The position numbers and the translations under genes were made by a program. From positions 1,116,001 through 1,180,000 of the forward strand of contig NZ_SOCE01000002.1 of the NCBI RefSeq assembly GCF_004365175.1: a stretch of DNA of 64,000 nt, written 5' to 3'. This document shows, one piece after another, positions 26,574 through 34,626 of the stretch (within the stretch, counting starts at the first letter, position 1; each line of letters opens with the position of its first letter). The notes under the pieces were generated by a model. It saw nothing but the letters and a program-made list of their open reading frames with translations, was not told the origin of the DNA and searched no databases. This stretch comes from Kribbella voronezhensis (GTDB lineage Bacteria; Actinomycetota; Actinomycetes; Propionibacteriales; Kribbellaceae).

Positions 26574-28751
26574 TCAGTTGGCGGCGTAGGTGTCGGCCGG
26601 TCCGACCGGCCCGGCTGCTGCCCGGCTCGGCGCAACACCGCTGCCACCGAGCTCGGCGGCCGCCGCGATGCTGTCCTTGGCTGCCTGTACGACGGCGTCG
26701 GCGGTGATGCCGAACTCCGTGTACAGCCGCTGGTAGTCGGCCGAGGCGCCGTAGTGCTCCAGGCTCACACTGCGCCCGGCGTCACCGACGATCTCGCGCC
26801 AGCCCAGCTTGATCCCGGCCTCGACCGAGACGCGGGCGCGCACACCGGCCGGGATGACCGACTCGCGGTACGCGTCGTCCTGCTCGTCGAACCACTCGCG
26901 GGAGACCAGCGACACGACCCGGGCCTTGATGCCCTCGTCGGCCAGCGTCTTGCGGGCCTCGACGGCGAGCTGCAACTCCGAGCCGGTACCGATCAGGATC
27001 ACGTCCGGGGTGCCCTCGGTGTCGAGCAGCGTGTAGCCGCCCTTGTGCACGTTCTCCGTGGTCGCGTAGCCGTCCGTACCGCGCGGGTAGGTCGGCACGT
27101 TCTGCCGGGTCAGCACCAGGCCGGCCGGACGGTCGGTGTGCTCGAGGATCGTCGCCCAGGCGGCCGCCGTCTCGTTCGCGTCGGCCGGGCGAACCACGTC
27201 CAGGCCCGGGATCGCCCGCAGTGCGGCCAGGTGCTCCACCGGCTGGTGCGTCGGGCCGTCCTCGCCGAGACCGATCGAGTCGTGCGTCCAGACGTAGGTG
27301 ACGGGCAGCTTCATCAGCGCGGCCAGCCGGACCGACGGACGCATGTAGTCGCTGAAGACGAGGAACGTACCGCCGTACGGGCGGGTGCGGCCGTGCAGGG
27401 TGATGCCGTTCAGGATCGAGCCCATGCCGTGCTCGCGGATGCCGAAGTGCAGGACCCGGCCGTACTCGTTGCCCTGGAACTCCTTGGTGGCGTGCTCGGC
27501 CGGGATGAACGACGGCTGCCCCTTCGGGGTCGTGTTGTTCGAGCCCGCCAGGTCGGCCGAACCGCCCCACAACTCGGGCAGCTCCGGCGCGATCTTGGTG
27601 AGCACCTCACCGGAGGCGGCGCGGGTGGCGACGCCCTTCGCGTCGGCCTCCCAGCTCGGCAGCGCGTCGCGCCAGCCCTTCGGCAGTTCCCGCTTGCCCA
27701 GCCGGTCGAACAGCTCGGCGGCCTCGGGGTCGCCGGTCTTCCACGCGTCGAACTTCTGCGTCCACTCGTCCTGCAGCGCCTGGCCGCGCTCGATCGCCTT
27801 GCGGGTGTGCTCGATGACGTCCGCGGCGACCTCGAAGCTCTGCTCCGGGTCGAAACCGAGGATCTTCTTCGTCGCGGCGACCTCGGCGGCGCCCGCGGCC
27901 GAGCCGTGGATCTTGCCGGTGTTCTGCGCGTTCGGCGCCGGCCAGCCGATGATCGTGTGCAGCCGGATGAAGGTCGGCTTGTCGGTGACCGCGTGGCCGG
28001 CCTCGATCGCGTCGTACAGGGCCTGCACGTCTTCTTCGTAGCCGGTGCCGCCGTTGGTCCAGTCGACGTCGTGGACGTCCCAGCCGTACGCCGCGTAGCG
28101 GGCGGCCACGTCCTCGGAGAACGCGATGTTCGTGTCGTCCTCGATGGAGATCTTGTTCGCGTCGTAGATCAGCGTCAGGTTGCCGAGCTTCTGGTGACCC
28201 GCGAGCGACGACGCCTCGGCCGAGACGCCCTCCTCCAGGTCGCCGTCCGACGCGATCACGTAGATCCGGTGGTCGAACGAGCTCTGGCCGGCGGCGGTGT
28301 CCGGGTCGAACAGGCCGCGCTCACGACGAGCGGCCATCGCCATCCCGACCGCGTTGCCGACACCCTGGCCGAGCGGACCCGTGGTCGTCTCGACGCCAGG
28401 GGTGTGGCTGTACTCCGGGTGGCCCGGCGTCTGGCTGCCCCACGTCCGCAGGGACTTCAGGTCGTCCAGCTCCAGGCCGAAGCCGGCCAGGTACAGCTGG
28501 ATGTAGAGCGTCAGGCTCGAATGCCCGGCCGACAACACGAAACGGTCCCGCCCGGCCCAGTGCGGGTCGGCCGGGTTGTGCCGCATCACCTTCTGGAACA
28601 GCAGATAGGCGGCGGGCGCGAGGCTCATCGCCGTACCGGGGTGGCCGTTGCCGACCTTCTCCACAGCATCCAGCGCGAGCACGCGTACGGTGTCGACCGC
28701 ACGCTTGTCGAGCTCGGTCCAGTCAAGCTTGGGGCTGGTCTTCTCCGTCAC
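26574..28751 (-). CDS. tkt: Transketolase
   Basis: Transketolase is the thiamine-diphosphate enzyme that transfers two-carbon units. The GTG at 28751 gives 725 aa and is preferred because gagaggag lies 9 nt upstream and the protein then starts MTEKTSPKLDWTELDKRAVD, as in relatives. An in-frame start at 28904 would add 51 low-complexity residues. Blocks: VGNGHPGTAMSLAPAAYL, the cofactor motif SDGDLEEGVSAEAS, and the pyrimidine-domain block DSIGLGEDGPTHQPVEHL. The C-terminus has ~20 extra Ala/Gly/Pro residues. It is the first gene of the tkt-tal-pgi-zwf-opcA-pgl operon. Confidence 0.96.
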   Translation of the reverse strand: MTEKTSPKLDWTELDKRAVDTVRVLALDAVEKVGNGHPGTAMSLAPAAYLLFQKVMRHNPADPHWAGRDRFVLSAGHSSLTLYIQLYLAGFGLELDDLKSLRTWGSQTPGHPEYSHTPGVETTTGPLGQGVGNAVGMAMAARRERGLFDPDTAAGQSSFDHRIYVIASDGDLEEGVSAEASSLAGHQKLGNLTLIYDANKISIEDDTNIAFSEDVAARYAAYGWDVHDVDWTNGGTGYEEDVQALYDAIEAGHAVTDKPTFIRLHTIIGWPAPNAQNTGKIHGSAAGAAEVAATKKILGFDPEQSFEVAADVIEHTRKAIERGQALQDEWTQKFDAWKTGDPEAAELFDRLGKRELPKGWRDALPSWEADAKGVATRAASGEVLTKIAPELPELWGGSADLAGSNNTTPKGQPSFIPAEHATKEFQGNEYGRVLHFGIREHGMGSILNGITLHGRTRPYGGTFLVFSDYMRPSVRLAALMKLPVTYVWTHDSIGLGEDGPTHQPVEHLAALRAIPGLDVVRPADANETAAAWATILEHTDRPAGLVLTRQNVPTYPRGTDGYATTENVHKGGYTLLDTEGTPDVILIGTGSELQLAVEARKTLADEGIKARVVSLVSREWFDEQDDAYRESVIPAGVRARVSVEAGIKLGWREIVGDAGRSVSLEHYGASADYQRLYTEFGITADAVVQAAKDSIAAAAELGGSGVAPSRAAAGPVGPADTYAAN

Positions 28752-29066
28752 GCCGGCGGCGCTCCTCTCGATGGCTGCGAACACTGCTCTGTCGGTGTCC
28801 GAGGGACCGGCCGGACCCGTGGGTCCCGTGCCGTGAGCGCCCCCGCGCTGCACCGTGTGCGAGCCTACTCGCCCGGGCGTCTCAGGCCCTTCATACCTCG
28901 CCAACCGGACATCCGGGTTGCTTGTTCCCGAACGTCTCGGACCTCACACAGGTACCCCGGCCGACACGTGGGTGCGGGTGGGTGCAGGGGAGTCCTACGG
29001 GGCGTCGTAGACTGTCGAACCGTCAGCGCCGGAACCCGGCGTCAACCCACTCAGTTCGAGGTGTTC
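28752..29066. other. Divergent promoter region between tkt and ctaB
   Basis: These 315 bp hold the tkt ribosome site (28760-28768), a Gly/Pro-coding-like stretch that may be the old upstream part of tkt, and a TAGACT hexamer at 29008 that could be a ctaB -10 element about 50 nt before its start. No other gene is seen. Confidence 0.45.
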
Positions 29067-30056
29067 GTGACGGCCGTCGACCCGCGTCCAGCCGCGACGA
29101 CGTCGTACCCGGCGCCGCTGCCGACCGACCCAGCCCTGGAGATCGATCAGTCTCTGGTGACGCCGGGCCCGTCGGTGCGCGACGTGATCAAGGCGTACGT
29201 CGGTCTGACCAAGCCGCGCATCATCGAGCTCCTGCTGATCACGACCGTGCCGGTGATGTTCCTGGCCGCGGGTGGGGTGCCAGGGCTCGGTGTCGTCGCG
29301 GCGACCCTCCTCGGCGGCATCCTCGCCGCCGGCAGCGCGAACACGATCAACTGCGTGCTCGACCGCGACATCGACGAGCAGATGCGCCGCACCCGCCGCC
29401 GCCCGCTGCCGCGGCACGCGGTCAGCCCGCGCTCGGCGACGGTTTTCGGCGTTGTACTGGGAATTCTCGCCACCCTCGAGCTCGGCCTGCTGGTGAACTG
29501 GCTGTCCTCGCTGCTCGCGCTGGCCGCCAACGCCTTCTACGTCTTCGGCTACACGATGGTGCTGAAGCGCCGGACCGTGCAGAACATCGTCTGGGGCGGC
29601 ATCGCCGGCTGCTTCCCGACCCTGATCGGCTGGACCTCGGTCACCAACGCGCTGGCCTGGACCCCGCTGGTGCTGTTCGGTGTCGTCTTCTTCTGGACGC
29701 CACCGCACACCTGGGCACTGGCGATGCGGTACCGCGAGGACTACGCCTCGGTGGACGTCCCGATGCTCCCGGTGGTCGCGACCCCGGTCGCCACGGCCCG
29801 CCAGATCCTCGCGTACAGCATCGTCATGGTGCTCACCTCGATCGCCCTCTGGCCGATCGGCGGCACCGGCTTCGTCTACCCACTCGCGGCCGTCGTCCTC
29901 GGCGTCGTCTTCCTCCGCGAAGCCTTCGCCCTCCTGGCTCGAGCCAACACCGGCGCCGAAGGCGCAGCACTCCGCCCGATGCGCCTCTTCCACTTCTCCA
30001 ACATCTACCTGGCCCTGCTCTTCATCGCAGCAGCCATCGACCCGCTCCTCCGCTAG
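29067..30056 (+). CDS. ctaB: Protoheme IX farnesyltransferase (heme O synthase)
   Basis: CtaB adds a farnesyl group to heme B, making heme O for cytochrome oxidase. The 329-aa protein is a UbiA-type membrane enzyme with about eight or nine helices. It has the prenyl-diphosphate motif NCVLDRDIDEQM (near residue 97) and the loop MVLKRRTVQNIVWGG. The GTG at 29067 has gagg 5 nt upstream; an in-frame GTG two codons earlier is possible. Much longer in-frame upstream extensions run antisense through tkt and are shadows. ctaA lies 1.9 kb away on the other strand. Confidence 0.95.
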   Translation: MTAVDPRPAATTSYPAPLPTDPALEIDQSLVTPGPSVRDVIKAYVGLTKPRIIELLLITTVPVMFLAAGGVPGLGVVAATLLGGILAAGSANTINCVLDRDIDEQMRRTRRRPLPRHAVSPRSATVFGVVLGILATLELGLLVNWLSSLLALAANAFYVFGYTMVLKRRTVQNIVWGGIAGCFPTLIGWTSVTNALAWTPLVLFGVVFFWTPPHTWALAMRYREDYASVDVPMLPVVATPVATARQILAYSIVMVLTSIALWPIGGTGFVYPLAAVVLGVVFLREAFALLARANTGAEGAALRPMRLFHFSNIYLALLFIAAAIDPLLR

Positions 30057-30243
30057 CACACCCCCACGCCGGCTCCTCCGTCGCCGCTCAGCGCATCAGC
30101 ACTCCGCCTCGATCGAGGCACACCCGACGTGCGCGGCCAACTGGTTCCGCTCCTGCGTCGCGACCTGCTCCCAGCTCCTTCGTCGCTGCTCACAACTACG
30201 AACCAGGTCGCATGGGTTCGCCGACTGGCGGGGTGAGCCAATC
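30057..30243. repeat. Degenerate intergenic repeat cluster after ctaB
   Basis: Three imperfect copies of a gctccttcgtcgc-like core (near 30069, 30149 and 30177) resemble the unit found at 52.5 kb. No gene is recognisable. Confidence 0.4.
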
Positions 30244-30430
30244 GGCCCGGCTCGGTCTCGTGGGTACCCAGCCTGTCCGGGCGCCTGAGTCAACTGCCCG
30301 GCGTGCTCGGTGGGTGAGTCCGCCTGCCCGGTGCGCTTCGGCGGGTGAACCGATCCGTCCGGCCCGCTTGGCGCCTGAGGCAGCCGCGCGGCGTGCTCGA
30401 TGGGTGAGCCAACCCGTCGGCGGGCCCGCC
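30244..30430. repeat. Degenerate ~30-bp tandem repeat between ctaB and the propeller gene
   Basis: Units of 29-31 bp start with gcccggc/gtccggc and continue gtgctcggtgggtgag with variations (around 30295, 30325, 30356 and 30385, with a related unit near 30244). The period is close to ten codons, so spurious in-frame ORFs with repeated ARWVS-like peptides arise. Confidence 0.55.
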
Positions 30431-30776
30431 GCTGCGGCGGGACCTTGATGGACCAACTGCTGCCGCCGCCTACAAGCCGTGCAGCAGCCGAAGCAGCCCG
30501 CCGTCAGCAGCCACCCCTGGCGTTCGCAGCTCGGTTCTATTCCTCCAGCCCCAACGCCGCCTACGTAGCTAGTTGCTGGCAGCATCGACCGCAATCGCCT
30601 GAAAAAGCACAGGTTGTGCCTGGCGGAGCACAGATAGTTGCCTCAGCGCCCCGTTTCTGCCAGTGAACAGCTGGTGGCTGGGAGTCGTCCCGTTGACCTT
30701 GTCCGGTCCGAGTGTTGCCATGGGGGAGTCCGTGGAGTGGCTCCAGCTGGGGCGGACGGCGGATCAGGGGGATGCA

Positions 30777-31901
30777 GTGGGGGTCAGAAAAGCACGCATA
30801 GCAGCGGTATCGGTGGTGGCGTTGCTCGGTACGACGTTGTCGGTCGCGCCGGCCGATGCGGGTGCGAGTCACAGCAGTCTTCAGCCCGTGGTGACCGGGC
30901 TGGACGGGCCTCGCGGGGTCGCTGTGAGCGCCGATGGGCGGAAGGTCGTCTACAGCGTCACCGACGGGTCCGTCTACGAGGCTTGGGCGTTCGGGCTGAA
31001 CAAGCACATCCGGAAGCTCGGCCAGGTCCCGGGCGGCTTCCCGCCGGCGATCGACACTAACGTGTGGGGTGTGACGTACGCCCTCACCGGTGGCGGCGGA
31101 CCCGAGGGGGACTCTCCGCCTGGTGGAGCGACGCTCTACAAGCTGCGTCCGGGGAGGTCTGCCCAGGTGGTCGCCGACATCGCGGCGTACCAGGCGCACG
31201 ACCCGGATCCGTACGACCAGGAGAACGCTCCGACGGAGTCCAACCCGTTCGGTGTGGCGGCGCTACGTGACCGCACCGTCCTGGTGTCCGACGCGGCCGG
31301 CAACGACCTGCTCAGGGTGTGGCCGAACGGCTCCATCAAGACCGTCGCCAGGATCAAGCCCCGCATGGTGAAGGTGCCGTCGGGTCTGCCGGCCAAGGAC
31401 CCCGAGGGCAACCCGTTGCCGCCGGCCGGTACGCCGATCCTCGCCGAAGGTGTGGCGACCTCGGTCACCGTCGGCACGGACGGCTACTACTACCTCGGTG
31501 AGTTGCGAGGATTCCCGGCCACGCCTGGAACGTCGGAGATCTGGCGGATCAAGCCGGGATCGGTCGGTGCCGTGTGCGACCCGGCCCACCCGTACCGGGG
31601 CAACTGCCAGCGGTACGCCGACGGCTACACCTCGATCGTCGATCTCGGTGCCGGTCCTGGCAACAAGATCTACGTGGTCGAGCTGGCCAAGAAGAGCTGG
31701 CTGCAGTTCGAACTCAACGGCGCAACCGCCGGAGCCCTGTTCGTGCAGTACCGCGGCGGTCACCAGCGCGGCGGCTACCGGCACGAGCTGGCGAAGGGGC
31801 AGCTCAACCTGCCGGGCGGCGTCGGCGTCAGCAGGAGCGGTGTCGTGTACGTCGCATCGCCCGTCTTCGGCCCAGGCTCAGTCGCAAGAGTCAGGTACTA
31901 G
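30777..31901 (+). CDS. Secreted ScyD/ScyE-like beta-propeller protein
   Basis: The GTG at 30777 follows a gggga-type ribosome site and gives 374 aa starting with a clear Sec signal peptide (MGVRKARIAAVSVVALLGTT ending APADA). The mature part has repeated propeller-like strands: VVTGLDGPRGVAVSADG, ESNPFGVAALRDRTVLVSD and LNLPGGVGVSRSGVVYVAS. It resembles the ScyD/ScyE family annotated widely in actinobacteria. A biochemical role is not known, and the name comes from cyanobacterial scytonemin clusters. An earlier ATG at 30720 would bury the signal peptide. It ends at a shared terminator. Confidence 0.82.
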   Translation: MGVRKARIAAVSVVALLGTTLSVAPADAGASHSSLQPVVTGLDGPRGVAVSADGRKVVYSVTDGSVYEAWAFGLNKHIRKLGQVPGGFPPAIDTNVWGVTYALTGGGGPEGDSPPGGATLYKLRPGRSAQVVADIAAYQAHDPDPYDQENAPTESNPFGVAALRDRTVLVSDAAGNDLLRVWPNGSIKTVARIKPRMVKVPSGLPAKDPEGNPLPPAGTPILAEGVATSVTVGTDGYYYLGELRGFPATPGTSEIWRIKPGSVGAVCDPAHPYRGNCQRYADGYTSIVDLGAGPGNKIYVVELAKKSWLQFELNGATAGALFVQYRGGHQRGGYRHELAKGQLNLPGGVGVSRSGVVYVASPVFGPGSVARVRY

Positions 31902-31910
31902 AAGGGACAA

Positions 31911-31947
31911 CCCGGAGCGTCCGACCCACTGGATCGGGCGCTCCGGG
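31911..31947. terminator. Bidirectional terminator between propeller gene and ctaA
   Basis: A 14-bp stem with one G-T pair (cccggagcg / cgctccggg core) and a 9-nt loop separates convergent genes. Confidence 0.8.
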
Positions 31948-31951
31948 TGCT

Positions 31952-32878
31952 CTAGGTAGCCGGCGTACCGCGTTCGCCGTACACGGCTGTGACCAGAGCG
32001 ATCAGTACGCCGGCGAAGAACATGTGGATGAGCACGAGCCCCCACGGCAAACCGGTGAAGTACTGCGTGAAGCCGACCGCGCCCTGCAGCAACTCCATCG
32101 CCAGCAACCAGGCGGCGAGCTTGCGCAGCGCTCGGGACGTCGCGGTCACCCGCGTCGCGATCACCAGACCGATCGTCACGCCCAGCAGGCCGAACACGAC
32201 GTCCGCGTGCAGCTGACTGATCACCGTCTCGTCGAAACCGTTCCGTCCGGTGTCCGGATCACCTGAGTGCGGGCCGGCGCCGGTGACAAGGGTGCCGAGG
32301 GCAACGGCCAGCCAGACCGCAACCACACAAGCGGTTGCGAGCGCGCGAACCACCGGGGGAGTGTGCGGATACGGACTCGTGCGGGAGCGGCGCATCATCG
32401 ACACGGTCAGCGTGATGATGATCGGCGAGACCAGGAAGTGCGCGGACACGATCCACGGGTTCAGCCCGGTCAGCACGCTGATGCCACCGATGACCGCCTG
32501 CAACGGGATCCCCAGCGCGGCGGCGGTCGCCAGCCGACGCAGGTCCGTACGCCGTGGCCGGTACCGCATGACCACGAGCCAGGTCAGGATCGCGATCACC
32601 CCCACCACGAACCCGAGCATCCGGTTGCCGAACTCGATCGCGCCGTGGATCCCGAGCGCGCTGTGCGGCACGTACGACGCGTCGGTGCACGACGGCCAGG
32701 TCGGGCACCCCAGCCCGGACCCCGTCAGCCGCACCAGCCCACCGGTCACCACGATGCCGATGTTGGCCACCACGGACGCCCAGCCCCACCGCCGAACGAC
32801 ATCCAGACTCGGCTCCGGCACGAACCGCCAGAACCCAGTCACACCCTCGTCCTCACGCACCGCGGTCTCCGTGCTCAC
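31952..32878 (-). CDS. ctaA: Heme A synthase (COX15/CtaA)
   Basis: CtaA converts heme O to heme A for the aa3 oxidase. The 308-aa protein has eight membrane helices and the four heme-ligand regions HGAIEFGNR, SAHFLVSP, LHADVVFG and IHMFFAG, plus the extracellular cysteine pair GLGCPTWPSCTD. The GTG at 32878 is chosen because a TAGAGT -10 hexamer ends exactly 6 nt upstream. A GTG two codons earlier would abut that hexamer. Three 24-bp repeats lie just behind the promoter. Confidence 0.93.
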   Translation of the reverse strand: MSTETAVREDEGVTGFWRFVPEPSLDVVRRWGWASVVANIGIVVTGGLVRLTGSGLGCPTWPSCTDASYVPHSALGIHGAIEFGNRMLGFVVGVIAILTWLVVMRYRPRRTDLRRLATAAALGIPLQAVIGGISVLTGLNPWIVSAHFLVSPIIITLTVSMMRRSRTSPYPHTPPVVRALATACVVAVWLAVALGTLVTGAGPHSGDPDTGRNGFDETVISQLHADVVFGLLGVTIGLVIATRVTATSRALRKLAAWLLAMELLQGAVGFTQYFTGLPWGLVLIHMFFAGVLIALVTAVYGERGTPAT

Positions 32879-32884
32879 CGGCAC

Positions 32885-32890
32885 ACTCTA
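32885..32890 (-). promoter_or_regulatory. Candidate -10 element for leaderless ctaA
   Basis: Read on the minus strand, TAGAGT is followed by gtgccg and then GTG. No Shine-Dalgarno sequence is present. Confidence 0.5.
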
Positions 32891-32893
32891 GAG

Positions 32894-32965
32894 ACAGCCT
32901 TGTCGGCACCCAAAAAAACAGCCTTGTCGGCACCCGAAAACACAGCCTTGTCGGCACCCGAAAGC
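32894..32965. repeat. 24-bp tandem repeat, three copies, at the ctaA promoter
   Basis: Units at 32894-32917, 32918-32941 and 32942-32965 share the core acagccttgtcggcaccc and differ only in the A-rich end. They begin 3 bp behind the ctaA -10 hexamer, so they cover the expected -35 and upstream activator region. They have no spacers, so this is not a CRISPR array. Confidence 0.9.
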
Positions 32966-32975
32966 ACAACCTCGC

Positions 32976-33755
32976 TCAGTCCCATCGGAAGGTCTTGGAT
33001 ACGAGGTAGGCGAGGAGTGCTGCCCAGAGGGTGAGGGAGAGGGCGGCGGCCCATGGGATCACGCCTTCGATGGTGGAGTTGGCGAGGCCGTTGGCGAGCG
33101 CTGCGCTGGGCAGGAGGCGTACCACGGACCGCATGCCGGCCGGGTATTCGTCGACGGGTGTCATCAGGCCACCGCCGACCAGGAGCAGGAGGTAGAGCAG
33201 GTTCGCCGCGGCGAGGGTGGCTTCGGCTCGGAGGATGCCGGACATGAGCAGGCCGAGCGACGCGAAGGCAGCTGTGCCGCAGACGACCATCAGGACGACG
33301 CCGATGACCGCCGATGCGCCGCCGACGGGCTTCCAGCCGAGGGCGAAGCCGGTGCCGGCCAGTACGGCGAGCTGGATCACCTGGATCACCAGGACCGAGC
33401 CGATCTTGCCCGCGAGCAGGCCGGTCCGGGACAGGGGAGAGGCGCCGAGACGCTTGATCACGCCGTACCGGCGTTCGAACCCTGTCGCGATCGCCAGTGA
33501 GGTGAAAGAAGACGACAGCACGGCCAGCGCGAGCACACGCGGTACTGCGAGGTCTACGGCTCGTCCGTCGCCGAGCGGCAGCCGATCGCCCAGGCCCGTG
33601 CCACCGAGGAGTAACAGCAGCCCCAGCGGGATCACCAGAGCCAGCAACAGTTGCTCACCGTTCCGGATCAGCAGCCGGAACTCCATCCGAGCGTGCGACA
33701 GCACCTTGCGTGTCCACGGCGCAGAACCCGGCTGCGGAGCGTACGTCGTACTCAT
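32976..33755 (-). CDS. ABC-2 type transporter permease
   Basis: The 259-aa membrane protein has about six helices and the ABC-2 layout: a cytosolic N-terminus (TRKVLSHARMEFRLLIRNGE), then ATGFERRYGVIKRLGASPLSR before the third helix, as in drug and polysaccharide exporters. It overlaps the upstream ATPase gene by 4 nt, forming one exporter. The substrate is unknown. In many actinobacteria this pair lies beside ctaA and sufR, so a role in membrane or respiratory maturation has been suspected but is unproven. Confidence 0.9.
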   Translation of the reverse strand: MSTTYAPQPGSAPWTRKVLSHARMEFRLLIRNGEQLLLALVIPLGLLLLLGGTGLGDRLPLGDGRAVDLAVPRVLALAVLSSSFTSLAIATGFERRYGVIKRLGASPLSRTGLLAGKIGSVLVIQVIQLAVLAGTGFALGWKPVGGASAVIGVVLMVVCGTAAFASLGLLMSGILRAEATLAAANLLYLLLLVGGGLMTPVDEYPAGMRSVVRLLPSAALANGLANSTIEGVIPWAAALSLTLWAALLAYLVSKTFRWD

Positions 33756-34495
33756 CGAATCTCCTTGCCCGACTCAGCGGACTTGGCCGGCTTCGCCGTG
33801 AGCGCCAGGTAGACGTCCTCGAGCGACTTCGCGCCGTGCTCGGTCAGTACGTCGGGAGTCCCCGAGGCGATCACCTTGCCCGCGGAGACGACGTGCACCT
33901 GATCGGACAGCTGCTCGGCCTCGTCCATCGCGTGTGTGGTGAGTACGACGGTCACCCCGTCGTCGCGCAGGTCGCGGATGAGCTGCCAGATCTCCCGGCG
34001 CCCGTGCGGATCCAGCCCGGTCGTCGGCTCGTCGAGGAACACGATCTCGGGCCGTCCGACGATCGCCATCGCCAGCGACAGCCGCTGCTTCTGACCGCCC
34101 GAGAGCCGCCGGTACGGCGTACGCCCGCAGGTACCCAGGTCGAGCCGCTCGATCAGCTCCGGGAGCTCCAGCGGATGAGCGTGCAGCCCCGCCACGTACC
34201 GCAGCATCTCGAGAGCCCGTACGCCGGACCAGGCACCGCCTTCCTGGAGCATCACCCCGATCCGCGGCATCAGTTCGTCGTGGTCTGCGATCGGATCCAG
34301 CCCGAGGACCCGGACCTGGCCCGAGTCGGGCCGCCGGAACCCCTCGCAGCTCTCCACCGTGGTGGTCTTGCCGGCCCCGTTGGGGCCGAGGACGGACGTC
34401 ACTGTTCCGCCGGTTACGGTGAGAGTGAGGCCGTCGACCGCGGTCTTCTCGCCGTACCGGACGACGAGGTTGTCGATCTCGACTGCGACTGGCAC
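33752..34495 (-). CDS. ABC transporter ATP-binding protein
   Basis: The 247-aa ATPase has all the family motifs: Walker A GPNGAGKTTTVE (near residue 38), Q-loop, signature LSGGQKQRLSLAMAIVG (near 135) and Walker B IVFLDEPTTGLD. It drives the adjacent ABC-2 permease. The GTG at 34495 lies 6 nt after a TACACT hexamer with no ribosome site, so the transcript is probably leaderless. It is divergent from sufR with 127 bp between them. Confidence 0.93.
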   Translation of the reverse strand: MPVAVEIDNLVVRYGEKTAVDGLTLTVTGGTVTSVLGPNGAGKTTTVESCEGFRRPDSGQVRVLGLDPIADHDELMPRIGVMLQEGGAWSGVRALEMLRYVAGLHAHPLELPELIERLDLGTCGRTPYRRLSGGQKQRLSLAMAIVGRPEIVFLDEPTTGLDPHGRREIWQLIRDLRDDGVTVVLTTHAMDEAEQLSDQVHVVSAGKVIASGTPDVLTEHGAKSLEDVYLALTAKPAKSAESGKEIR

Positions 34496-34501
34496 GTGTG
34501 C

Positions 34502-34507
34502 AGTGTA
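34502..34507 (-). promoter_or_regulatory. Candidate -10 element for the leaderless ABC ATPase gene
   Basis: On the minus strand, TACACT is followed by gcacac and then GTG. A gtgacc/ggtcac inverted repeat (34522-34541) lies just upstream and could be an operator. Confidence 0.5.
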
Positions 34508-34572
34508 GGAAACGCCCAGGCGTGACCCTGCTCACGGTCACCTTCCGGCGCAGGCGAGGCTTCGCGAACCGG

Positions 34573-34591
34573 TTAGGGGAGCCTTATTTGA
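34573..34591 (+). promoter_or_regulatory. IdeR/DtxR-like iron box upstream of sufR (candidate)
   Basis: TTAGGGGAGCCTTATTTGA matches the 19-bp DtxR/IdeR consensus at about 13 positions, including the full left half. It lies 32 bp upstream of the sufR start. It could add iron control to the Suf operon, but the right half is weak. Confidence 0.35.
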
Positions 34592-34611
34592 AGGGTCCCG
34601 GTAATTACGCG

Positions 34612-34626
34612 ACACTGATGTTGTGA
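34612..34626 (+). promoter_or_regulatory. SufR operator overlapping the sufR start codon
   Basis: ACACT-N5-TGTGA is present exactly. This is the inverted repeat I recall for mycobacterial SufR autoregulation. The ACACT half falls where a -10 element of a leaderless transcript would be (GACACT, 6 nt before GTG), and the TGTGA half contains the GTG start. Binding would therefore block transcription of the whole suf operon. Confidence 0.7.

Noticed and set aside
26556..29066. Long plus-strand extension of ctaB through tkt
   Set aside because: It runs antisense to transketolase; a ribosome site and the family start support 29067.
32894..32965. CRISPR array
   Set aside because: The 24-bp units are directly adjacent without spacers, and no cas gene is near.
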